Assembly: GCA_018268875.1 (NCBI GenBank)
Contig: JAFDVT010000559.1
Location: forward strand, 1-10,269
Length of the DNA stretch: 10,269 nucleotides
Direction: 5' to 3'
DNA from: Acidobacteriota bacterium
GTDB lineage: Bacteria > Acidobacteriota > Terriglobia > Bryobacterales > Bryobacteraceae
Shown piece by piece: positions 1 through 6,080 of this stretch. The translations under genes were made by a program, and so were the position numbers. Position 1 is the first letter of the stretch. The number at the start of each line of letters is the position of its first letter. Below the pieces are notes generated by a model. The model did not search any database, was not told where the DNA came from, and saw only the letters and a list, made by a program, of their open reading frames with translations.

Positions 1-648
1 ATGGTCGACAACACGCTGCTGGGTCCCGCGTTTCAGCATCCGTTGGAACTGGGCGCGGACCTCGTGCTCTATTCGGCGACCAAATACCTGGGCGGCATGA
101 GCGACCTGATTGCCGGCGTCGCGGTGGCCAAGGATCCGGCGCTGCTGGGCAAGATCCGGTCGAAACGCAGTCTGTTTGGAAACATCCTGCAGCCGGATGA
201 ATGCTGGATGCTCGACACGCGTCTGCCGACTGTGAATCTGCGGATGAACAAGGCCAGCAAGAACGCGCAGAGGATCGCGGAAAAGCTGGCGAGCCATCCG
301 GCGGTGGAACGCATTATTTATCCGACGCTGTTCACCGACGCGGAACAACATCGTATCTTTGCGGCGCAATGCGACTTTCCAGGCGCGATGATGTCCATTG
401 TTCTGAAAGGCGGCAAGAAGGCGGCTTTCGATTTCCTCCGCCGTGTCCGCTTGGCGCGCAACGCCGTGTCGCTAGGAGGCGTGGAAACGCTGGCCTGCCA
501 TCCTAAAACCACCACGCATTCCGGCTTTACCGAAGAGGAGTTCCGGCAGGCGGAACTGACCGACGGGTTGGTTCGCGTCTCGATCGGCATCGAGGACTGG
601 CGCGATCTGCTGGCCGACTTTACGCAAGCCTTGGACGGGGCGCAGTAA
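1..648 (+). CDS. Cys/Met metabolism PLP-dependent enzyme (cystathionine gamma-synthase / methionine gamma-lyase type), 5'-truncated
   Basis: This is the C-terminal half (215 residues) of a fold-type I PLP enzyme of the Cys/Met metabolism family. Members carry out gamma-replacement, or beta- or gamma-elimination, on sulfur amino acids in the cytoplasm. The window opens at the VDNT motif, whose Asp3 should contact the PLP ring nitrogen. The PLP-binding lysine is Lys28 in SATKYLGG. Further on are SLGGVETL (157-164), a HPKTTTHSG segment (167-175) and the carboxylate-binding Arg192 in LVRVSIGIED, all in family order. Family members are about 380-430 residues long, so roughly half the protein lies upstream. 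The ATG at base 1 encodes an internal Met, not the start. One oddity is Met33 where many relatives have His in GGHSD. The missing N-terminal half prevents a choice between synthase and lyase. The stop is one base before the rsmA start, so the two are probably co-transcribed. Confidence 0.9.
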   Translation: MVDNTLLGPAFQHPLELGADLVLYSATKYLGGMSDLIAGVAVAKDPALLGKIRSKRSLFGNILQPDECWMLDTRLPTVNLRMNKASKNAQRIAEKLASHPAVERIIYPTLFTDAEQHRIFAAQCDFPGAMMSIVLKGGKKAAFDFLRRVRLARNAVSLGGVETLACHPKTTTHSGFTEEEFRQAELTDGLVRVSIGIEDWRDLLADFTQALDGAQ

Positions 649-649
649 C

Positions 650-1441
650 TTGGGGCGCAAGTACGGACAGCATTTTCTGTCGAACCCCTCGATTTTGGAG
701 CGCATCGCGACCGCCGCCTGCCCGGATGGTCCCGAAACCGAACTGGTGATCGAGATCGGGCCGGGCCGTGGCGCCCTCACCGAGCATCTGTTGAAGCGGG
801 CGCGCCGCGTGGTGGCCGTCGAGATCGACACGGTGCTGGTGCATTACCTGCAGAACAAGTTTCGCGACTTTCCGAACCTGACGATCCTGCATCAGGACGT
901 GCTGAAGACGGACCTTGCGGCGTATGGTCCGGCGGTAATTGCGGGGAACCTGCCGTACTACATCACGTCGCCGATTCTCGACCGCGTATTCGCCGCGGGA
1001 GGCTCGTGGCAGCGCGCGGTGTTCCTGGTGCAGAAGGAAGTCGCGGAGCGCGTTACGGCGGGACCGGGGTCGCGCGACTACGGCTATCTGAGCGTGCAAA
1101 CGCGGCTGTTTTCCGAACCTCGCATCCTGTTTGCGGTGTCGCGAGGCTCGTTCCGTCCGCCTCCCAAGGTGGAAAGCGCGGTGTTCGAACTGGTGCCGCA
1201 CGAGGTCCCGGCAGTACGCGATACCAAGGCGTTTTTGCGGTTCGCGTCGGCGTGTTTCCGGCAGAAGCGCAAGACGCTGCGCAACAATCTGCTGGCGGCT
1301 TATGAGAAGGACGCTGTGGATGCCCTGCCCCAGGCCGGGACGCGAGCCGAGCAGTTAGGCATCGAGGAACTGGCGGCGATCTGGATCCAGTTGGCCGGTC
1401 GCGAGATAGCCCAAGGCCATCGTGCTGAGGTAGAGAGCTAG
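650..1441 (+). CDS. rsmA: 16S rRNA (adenine(1518)-N(6)/adenine(1519)-N(6))-dimethyltransferase RsmA/KsgA
   Basis: RsmA uses S-adenosylmethionine to dimethylate two adjacent adenines in the 3'-terminal hairpin of 16S rRNA, a late step of 30S subunit assembly. At 263 residues it has the normal family length. Visible motifs in order are GQHFL (6-10), the SAM-binding IEIGPGRGALT (34-44), the acidic end of strand 2 at Glu59, Asp83, the catalytic-site NLPYYITSP (100-108), QKEVAERV (128-135), PPPKVES (170-176) and QKRKTLRNNL (205-214). The start is TTG at 650, giving (M)GRKYGQHFL as in homologues. No ATG is available nearby, and a G-rich stretch (GGACGGGG, 633-640) lies about 9 nt upstream. It begins one base after the preceding stop. 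The last 28 codons overlap the antisense ligase gene. The canonical family ending (RAEQLGIEELAAIWIQL) is followed by about 14 extra residues that lie wholly inside that overlap. Confidence 0.96.
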   Translation: MGRKYGQHFLSNPSILERIATAACPDGPETELVIEIGPGRGALTEHLLKRARRVVAVEIDTVLVHYLQNKFRDFPNLTILHQDVLKTDLAAYGPAVIAGNLPYYITSPILDRVFAAGGSWQRAVFLVQKEVAERVTAGPGSRDYGYLSVQTRLFSEPRILFAVSRGSFRPPPKVESAVFELVPHEVPAVRDTKAFLRFASACFRQKRKTLRNNLLAAYEKDAVDALPQAGTRAEQLGIEELAAIWIQLAGREIAQGHRAEVES

Positions 1442-2575
1442 CACCTCGGCGTCACCCAGATTCACTTCGTAATAGGCGGTGAACAGCACGGCGAGAGTGG
1501 TAGCGATGGCGCCGTGTAGCACCGCCTTTTGTTCGTCCGTAGCGTGGCGGAGGCCGCGGACATGGTCCCAAAGCATGCGACCGATGAACCACAGGAATGC
1601 AAGCAAAGCCGGGATGCCTCGCTCGGCGGCGAAGTGATAGTAGAGGTTGTGCAGATGGCCGTACCAGCCGCTGGGCAAGGGCCGCGGGACATCGGCGGGA
1701 ATCCACTTTTCAAACTGTACGCGAGGTTGTTCGGGACCCAGGCCGAGCCACGGATGGGCGCGGATCATTTCGGCACCGGTGCGGCGGCAGATGACACGGA
1801 ACTGGTTCGAATCGGTGTCGCCATGCGGCGCGAAGGACGACTTGACGCGTTCGCGGATGTCGGCCGGGTTCGCGATCACCAGCAGGATCAGGGGAACGGG
1901 CGTCAACAGCACGGCGAACCGCTTCCAGTTCCAGATCAGATAGAGACCGCCGACCGCCGTCCCCAGCCAGATGCTCCGCGTGTAACCGGCGAGCAGCGCG
2001 ACCAGGATAAAGGCGATCGCCGCCAACATCCAATGGCGTTTGCGGTAGAACAGCCAGACGGCGGCAATGAGCAGCACGATGTTCATCTGTTCGCCGCCCA
2101 GCGTCATCCAATGGCTCATGAACCCGGTGATGCGTTCGCCGGTGTAGTACTCGTAAAACGGCCTGCCGAGCGCCTTTGCCTGCTGGTATTTCTTGGCGAA
2201 CTGCACCAGGCTCCAGAGCGACGACGCGCAGAGCAACGCCGTCCAGGAATAGACGAGCGCGCGAACTTCGGCGAGCGTCCGGAATGTCGCCAGTATGAGC
2301 GCCGGCAGCAGGAACAGATAAAACTTGCGCATCCCGGTGCGGCCCAGCCACGGGTCCGCGGAGGTGAGCGTCGCGATCAGGGTAAGCGCGGCGAACAGGC
2401 CGAGCGGCAGCAGTACGCCTCGCGGGACGCGCAACGGGACCCGGTAGACGACCAGCGCCACCACGGCGAGCGCGATGAGGATGTTGCAGACAGCCCCGGA
2501 AAACAAGGGTGCGAGCGCCGCTGCGAACGCGAGATAAAACGGGATTCGGTTACTTGTTGCGGGGCGTAGTTCCAA
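1355..2575 (-). CDS. O-antigen ligase / Wzy-type polymerase family membrane protein
   Basis: This 406-residue inner-membrane protein has about ten or more hydrophobic segments and belongs to the Wzy_C/O-antigen ligase group, which transfers or polymerises undecaprenyl-linked glycans at the periplasmic face. Evidence is the segment GYTRSIWLG (197-205) with a conserved Arg200, the HPWLGLGPEQ signature (274-283) in the large periplasmic loop, and HLHNLYYHFAAERG (307-320), the His/Asn motif and following helix typical of the family. The start is TTG at 2575-2573, with AGG about 4 nt upstream, and it lies inside the end of the preceding gene (26-nt overlap), which implies translational coupling. 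It is the last gene of the four-gene minus-strand operon. Its last membrane helix and C-terminus (residues 379-406) are encoded antisense to the end of rsmA. Sequence alone does not separate ligase from polymerase, and no other glycan genes are in the window. Confidence 0.85.
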   Translation of the reverse strand: MELRPATSNRIPFYLAFAAALAPLFSGAVCNILIALAVVALVVYRVPLRVPRGVLLPLGLFAALTLIATLTSADPWLGRTGMRKFYLFLLPALILATFRTLAEVRALVYSWTALLCASSLWSLVQFAKKYQQAKALGRPFYEYYTGERITGFMSHWMTLGGEQMNIVLLIAAVWLFYRKRHWMLAAIAFILVALLAGYTRSIWLGTAVGGLYLIWNWKRFAVLLTPVPLILLVIANPADIRERVKSSFAPHGDTDSNQFRVICRRTGAEMIRAHPWLGLGPEQPRVQFEKWIPADVPRPLPSGWYGHLHNLYYHFAAERGIPALLAFLWFIGRMLWDHVRGLRHATDEQKAVLHGAIATTLAVLFTAYYEVNLGDAEVLALYLSTMALGYLATGQLDPDRRQFLDA

Positions 2576-3428
2576 TGCCTAGCTTCTCAATCTGCCGGGT
2601 CTTCATGTTGTAAACGTCGCCGGGCGATAGTACATAGTACGGCTTTTCCCAAGGCTGGTAGAGGCGCGTGTTGTCGTGCACGGCGACCTTCCACAGGCCG
2701 GTGACCTCGAAACGGTCGCCGGTGACGATGATGGCGGTGCCTTCGGACAGGCCGAGTCCCAGCAGGTTCGGGTACTTGCGGATCACGGGAATGATGTCGT
2801 CCCAGCGGTTGCGGGTGTTGATGTGCTGGTCGATGGCGGAGCGGCGCAGGAAGGCGAAGCCGTGTTCGTGTTCGGGTTCCGGAGTCATGACGATGTTCGA
2901 TCCGGCGACCGCGCCTCGCACCAGATAATCGCCCTGAATGGTGGCGCCGGCGGAGGTTCCGGCGATGACGCCGCCGCGTTCGAGCACCTTGTGAAACTCG
3001 CGGAACGTCAATGTTTTGGCGTAGGAATCGACGATGTTCCACTGGCGGCCTCCGTCGAACCAGACGCCGGTGGCCTCGCGCAGCGGGGCGGCGAACTCTT
3101 CGGTATCGGCCACCTTCGGGTCATGCGTGTGCAGCATGCGGACGTGACGGACGCCGCGCTTCTTCCAGGCGGCCACGACGTCGTCTTCGGTGTAGACGCG
3201 AACCGTACCGTCCGCTGCTTTGTTGCCGGCGGCCGTGGGAACGACGATGATCCTCGCCTGTTCGGCGCCTCCGGCATGGGCGATGAAGGCCTCCAGAATG
3301 CCGGTGCCTTCGAGCGAGCCTCCGCCGGCGATGATGAGCGTGCCTTTGGCGGGACCGTACTCGGTTACCGGTTGCGCCATCGCGGCTATCGCCACTACGG
3401 CAAGCAGTAGAACCCCAATCCATCGCAT
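2550..3428 (-). CDS. Secreted cyanophycinase-like peptidase (peptidase family S51)
   Basis: This 292-residue protein has an N-terminal signal peptide (MRWIGVLLLAVVAIAAMA, then QP) and an S51 catalytic domain. S51 enzymes (cyanophycinase, dipeptidase E) use a Ser nucleophile on a class-I glutamine-amidotransferase-like fold, to cleave beta-Asp-Arg units or Asp-X dipeptides. Visible motifs are IIAGGGSLEG (32-41), DGGRQ (125-129, where cyanophycinases have a similar GG-x-Q), the nucleophile elbow GTSAGA with Ser159 (157-162), DQH with His202, and GLGLSEGTA (224-232) with Glu229, close to the usual DEGTA. The start is ATG at 3428, because it opens a good signal peptide and has AAGAG upstream. The frame stays open another 98 codons upstream, but that stretch is antisense-like junk inside the propeller gene. 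The gene starts 13 nt after the propeller stop and overlaps the ligase start. The true substrate is unknown, since no cyanophycin synthetase is visible here. Confidence 0.88.
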   Translation of the reverse strand: MRWIGVLLLAVVAIAAMAQPVTEYGPAKGTLIIAGGGSLEGTGILEAFIAHAGGAEQARIIVVPTAAGNKAADGTVRVYTEDDVVAAWKKRGVRHVRMLHTHDPKVADTEEFAAPLREATGVWFDGGRQWNIVDSYAKTLTFREFHKVLERGGVIAGTSAGATIQGDYLVRGAVAGSNIVMTPEPEHEHGFAFLRRSAIDQHINTRNRWDDIIPVIRKYPNLLGLGLSEGTAIIVTGDRFEVTGLWKVAVHDNTRLYQPWEKPYYVLSPGDVYNMKTRQIEKLGIGTTPRNK

Positions 3429-3441
3429 ATCGACTCTTAGT

Positions 3442-4533
3442 TTACTGGGCGCCAAAGCAGTACAGGCGTCCGTCCTGCGACCCGATGACGATCCGGTTCC
3501 CGCCCACTGCTGGCGAGGCGGAAAGAGGTTCGCCCAGTTCGTATTCCCAAACCTTGGCGCCGGTGTTGACATCGAGCACGTAGAAGCGGCCGTCGTTGGA
3601 CCCGAAGTACAGCCGGCCGTCGCCAACCACCGGCGACGATTCGATGCGGGCCTTGGTCTGAAAACTCCAGAGTTCTTTGCCGGTGGACTGCTGGAAGCAA
3701 TGCATGAACTTGTCGCGGCCACCGATCATGACCTTGCCTCCCGTAACCGCCGCGCTCGAATAGAACGGAAACTGCCGCTGCTTGTTTTCGTACCGCCAGA
3801 TGCGTTTTTTGGTCTGCAGGTCGTAGGCGTGGACGTCGTTGTCAAAGGTTCCGAAGAAGGCGTAGCGGCCGTCGACGATCGCCGGGGAAGCGCCGGTGTA
3901 GGAACCGGTGAGGATCTCGTAGGCCTGCTTGCCGTCGGCGAGGCGGATGGCGCGCAGCACGCCGTCGCACCCGGAAATGAACGCCAGGCCGTTTGAAATC
4001 GCGGCGGTGGCGTGAACGTTGCCTTTGGTCTTGAACTGCCACAACAGCTTGCCATCCTTCAGATTCAACGCGTACAACTGGCTGTCGTAGGAGCCGATGA
4101 TGACGCGGTCGCCGGCGATGACGGGCGAGGCTTTGATCTCGGCGGCGGTCGCGTAGGTCCACAGCTTTTTCCCGTCGGCGGCGTTCACCGCATGCACCAC
4201 ACCCGCGAGGTCGCCGACGACGACGATGCCATCTGCAATCGCGGGCGAGGATTCGCCGATCGGGTTCTGCGCCGCGTACTTCCAGCGCAGTTTGCCGTCC
4301 GCGAGGTTGACGCGGATCAGGTCGCCGGCCTGCGATCCGACGTACACCGCGCCGCCGGAAATCGCCGCCGACGATTCGATGGACTCGCCGGCCTCATAGG
4401 TCCACAGCAACTTCAGGTTCTTGGGGACCGCGCCCGCGGGCAGTACGCCGGTGAGTTCCGGATTGCCGCGGAACTGCGTCCACTGCGCGCTTGCCGCGAC
4501 CGCTAACAGCAGCGTTAGCGTTAGTACGCGCAC
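3442..4533 (-). CDS. Secreted PQQ-like beta-propeller repeat protein
   Basis: This 363-residue exported protein is built almost entirely of PQQ/YVTN-like propeller blades. After a signal peptide (VRVLTLTLLLAVAASA, then QW) comes a WTQFRGNPELTG segment typical of acidobacterial and planctomycete PQQ-repeat proteins. Blades of about 40 residues follow, each with a pattern like SSPAIADG...VNAADGKKLWTY. The blade-closing Trp residues are near 44, 84, 125, 165, 246, 289 and 329, with Tyr205 in the degenerate blade. The C-terminus ends with a half-blade (IGSQDGRLYCF), so the N-terminal LKLLWTY strand probably closes an eight-bladed ring. No catalytic dehydrogenase residues or haem site are evident, so a scaffold or binding role like that of BamB is as likely as PQQ enzymology. 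The start is GTG at 4533 with GGAG 8 nt upstream. It lies inside the alcohol dehydrogenase gene (13-nt overlap). A 20-codon longer form would hide the signal peptide. Confidence 0.88.
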   Translation of the reverse strand: MRVLTLTLLLAVAASAQWTQFRGNPELTGVLPAGAVPKNLKLLWTYEAGESIESSAAISGGAVYVGSQAGDLIRVNLADGKLRWKYAAQNPIGESSPAIADGIVVVGDLAGVVHAVNAADGKKLWTYATAAEIKASPVIAGDRVIIGSYDSQLYALNLKDGKLLWQFKTKGNVHATAAISNGLAFISGCDGVLRAIRLADGKQAYEILTGSYTGASPAIVDGRYAFFGTFDNDVHAYDLQTKKRIWRYENKQRQFPFYSSAAVTGGKVMIGGRDKFMHCFQQSTGKELWSFQTKARIESSPVVGDGRLYFGSNDGRFYVLDVNTGAKVWEYELGEPLSASPAVGGNRIVIGSQDGRLYCFGAQ

Positions 4534-5639
4534 TGGTAAATCTCCATCGCTCCGGCGAGGTCCAGCGTGCGCGGGTTGTGTTTGCCGGTCCACTGGTCGG
4601 TGGCTTCGGCGGCCATGGTTTCAAACAGCGACTGGTCCTTGACGCCAGCGGCTTGTAGCGACCCTGGGAGTCCAGCGGCCTGGGCGAGTTCGCGAAGCCG
4701 TTCCGGCAGGTAGGCGCGAAGCTGCAGGTACTCGTTGTGGATGCGGTTCCAGCGCACGACGTGATGCAGCAGGACCGCGATGGCTTCGCCGTGCGCGATG
4801 CCGTAGTGGGCGGTCAAGGGATTGGCGCAGGCGTGGGTCGCGCCCAGCATGGAGCCTTCAATCGCCATGCCGGCATAGTGCGCGCCGAGCAGCATGGCGC
4901 CTCGCGCCTCGATGTTGGCCGGTTCGCGAACCACGGTTTCGAGGTTGGCTTCGAGCAGGCGGAAAGCCTCGCGCGCGAGCATCCGGGACCAGGGCGTGCG
5001 CTTGGTCGTGACAAAGCTTTCGACGGCGTGCGACAAGGCATCGTAGCCGGCGGCGGCGGTGACGCTGGCAGGCTGCGTCAGCGTAAGTTCCGGATCGAGG
5101 ATCGCGACGCGAAAGGCCGCGCCAGGATCGCCGCACGCCATTTTCATGTGCGTTTCGGCATCGGAAATGATGCAGTAACTCTGTGCCTCGCTGCCGGTGC
5201 CCGCGGTGGTGGGAACGCCGATCATCGGGTACATGGGGCGTGTCGCTTTGCCGTGCCCTTTGTAGTCCCGCATCTCGCCGCCGTTGGTGAGCAGAAAGTT
5301 GATGGCTTTGGCCATGTCCATGGAGGAGCCGCCACCGAGGCCAACGATCGAGTCGATCATCAACGGCCAGGCGTAGTTGTGCCCGTCGCGCACCATTTGG
5401 GTGTCGGGATTCGATCCGAAGTCCTGGAAGACGAAGGTTTCGACCTTCAGGTCCCACAGCATTTTGACGGCGCGGGCGGTGATGCCGGTTTTGGCGACGC
5501 CGAGGTCGGAAACGATCAGGACACGGCGCATGCCGAGCGACTGTACGACGCTGCCCAGCCTTGCGAAAGAGCCCGGGCCATACAGGGTGGAGGTTCGCGG
5601 AAGGAAGTCGAACGGGACGGCGGCAACGGCAGCGCTCAT
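4521..5639 (-). CDS. Iron-containing alcohol dehydrogenase (group III)
   Basis: This 372-residue cytoplasmic NAD(P)-dependent dehydrogenase has the usual length for the Fe-ADH (FucO/AdhB-like) family. The N-terminal half holds a dinucleotide-binding region with GLGGGSSMDMAKAINFLL (100-117) and a PTTAGTGSEAQSYCII segment (143-158). The metal ligands expected from FucO align as Asp200 and His204 (GYDALSHAVESF), His269 (ATHACANPLTAHYG) and His283 (IAHG), so the metal site looks intact. At the position of the conserved His four residues after the third ligand (FucO His267) this protein has Asn273. The start is ATG at 5639, with only a weak upstream purine stretch. It is the first gene of the minus-strand operon, and its stop lies inside the propeller gene. 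The promoter must lie in the 35-nt divergent spacer or inside the metallopeptidase gene. The substrate cannot be read from the sequence; aldehyde/alcohol or lactaldehyde-type reactions are typical of the family. Confidence 0.93.
   Translation of the reverse strand: MSAAVAAVPFDFLPRTSTLYGPGSFARLGSVVQSLGMRRVLIVSDLGVAKTGITARAVKMLWDLKVETFVFQDFGSNPDTQMVRDGHNYAWPLMIDSIVGLGGGSSMDMAKAINFLLTNGGEMRDYKGHGKATRPMYPMIGVPTTAGTGSEAQSYCIISDAETHMKMACGDPGAAFRVAILDPELTLTQPASVTAAAGYDALSHAVESFVTTKRTPWSRMLAREAFRLLEANLETVVREPANIEARGAMLLGAHYAGMAIEGSMLGATHACANPLTAHYGIAHGEAIAVLLHHVVRWNRIHNEYLQLRAYLPERLRELAQAAGLPGSLQAAGVKDQSLFETMAAEATDQWTGKHNPRTLDLAGAMEIYQCAY
4542..4545 (-). promoter_or_regulatory. Shine-Dalgarno site of the PQQ-like propeller gene
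   Basis: On the minus strand GGAG is followed by 8 nt and then the GTG at 4533. It lies within the 3' end of the alcohol dehydrogenase gene. It decides the start of the propeller gene in favour of GTG, which exposes the signal peptide, and fits translational coupling across the overlap. Confidence 0.7.
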
Positions 5640-5650
5640 GATCTTGTCTT

Positions 5651-5661
5651 ATTGTGACAAT
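5651..5661. promoter_or_regulatory. Perfect 11-bp palindrome in the divergent start region (candidate operator)
   Basis: ATTGT-G-ACAAT is a perfect inverted repeat of 5-bp arms around one base. It sits between the alcohol dehydrogenase start (5639, minus) and the preferred metallopeptidase start (5675, plus). Its place in a 35-nt divergent spacer fits a regulator site for one or both genes, but a repeat this short can arise by chance. No regulator family is recognised. Confidence 0.3.
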
Positions 5662-5674
5662 GAAAGCAGACCAC

Positions 5675-6079
5675 ATGCGTTTGACGAGCGCCGAATTTGA
5701 CCGTCTTGCGGATCGGGCGTTTTTGCGCATCGCGCCGCGCTTCCGCAAGCGCCTGGAAAACGTCCTGATCGTTGTCGAGCAGGAACCGCCCAGGCCGGGT
5801 CTGCTAGGCCTGTATCACGGGCGTCCGATGACGCAGCGGAGCGTGTTCGACCTGGCGCCGCAGCACGACACCATCACTATTTATCAGGGCCCGCACGAAC
5901 GGATGTCCCGGACCGAAGCGGAGCTCGAAAAGAATGTCACCGAGACGCTTTGGCACGAGATCGCGCATTACTTCGGGATGAACGAACGGCAGGTGCGAAC
6001 GATCGAACGCCGCCGCGAATTGCAGGCGCGGAGGCGAAGCCGTCGTCCAGCTTCGCCTCCGGCAGACCCGCTGCTGTAG
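5675..6079 (+). CDS. Zincin-like metallopeptidase family protein (PF06262 type)
   Basis: This small cytoplasmic protein (134 residues from this start) has the zinc-protease signature TLWHEIAHYFGMNE (91-104). His94 and His98 are the expected zinc ligands, Glu95 the catalytic base, and Glu104 a possible third ligand. The family (short zincins, formerly DUF1025) has no established substrate. The N-terminal pattern MRLTSAEFDRLADRAF followed by RLENVLIVVEQ matches the family's usual beginning, so ATG 5675 is preferred. ATG 5660 and GTG 5654 in the same frame are alternatives that would add 5 or 7 residues and overlap the palindrome. The last 25 residues (Arg-rich, then Pro/Ala/Leu) extend past the conserved core. 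It is transcribed divergently from the alcohol dehydrogenase operon and converges on the S8 protease, with one base between the two stop codons. Confidence 0.85.
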   Translation: MRLTSAEFDRLADRAFLRIAPRFRKRLENVLIVVEQEPPRPGLLGLYHGRPMTQRSVFDLAPQHDTITIYQGPHERMSRTEAELEKNVTETLWHEIAHYFGMNERQVRTIERRRELQARRRSRRPASPPADPLL

Positions 6080-6080
6080 C

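Noticed and set aside
1529..2569. 346-codon plus-strand open frame
   Set aside because: It is antisense to the O-antigen ligase gene. Its composition (Gln, Arg, Asp rich) is that of a shadow frame and it has no motif.
3429..3722. 98-codon N-terminal extension of the S51 peptidase
   Set aside because: It overlaps the propeller gene out of frame, looks like a shadow translation and would bury a clear signal peptide that starts at 3428.
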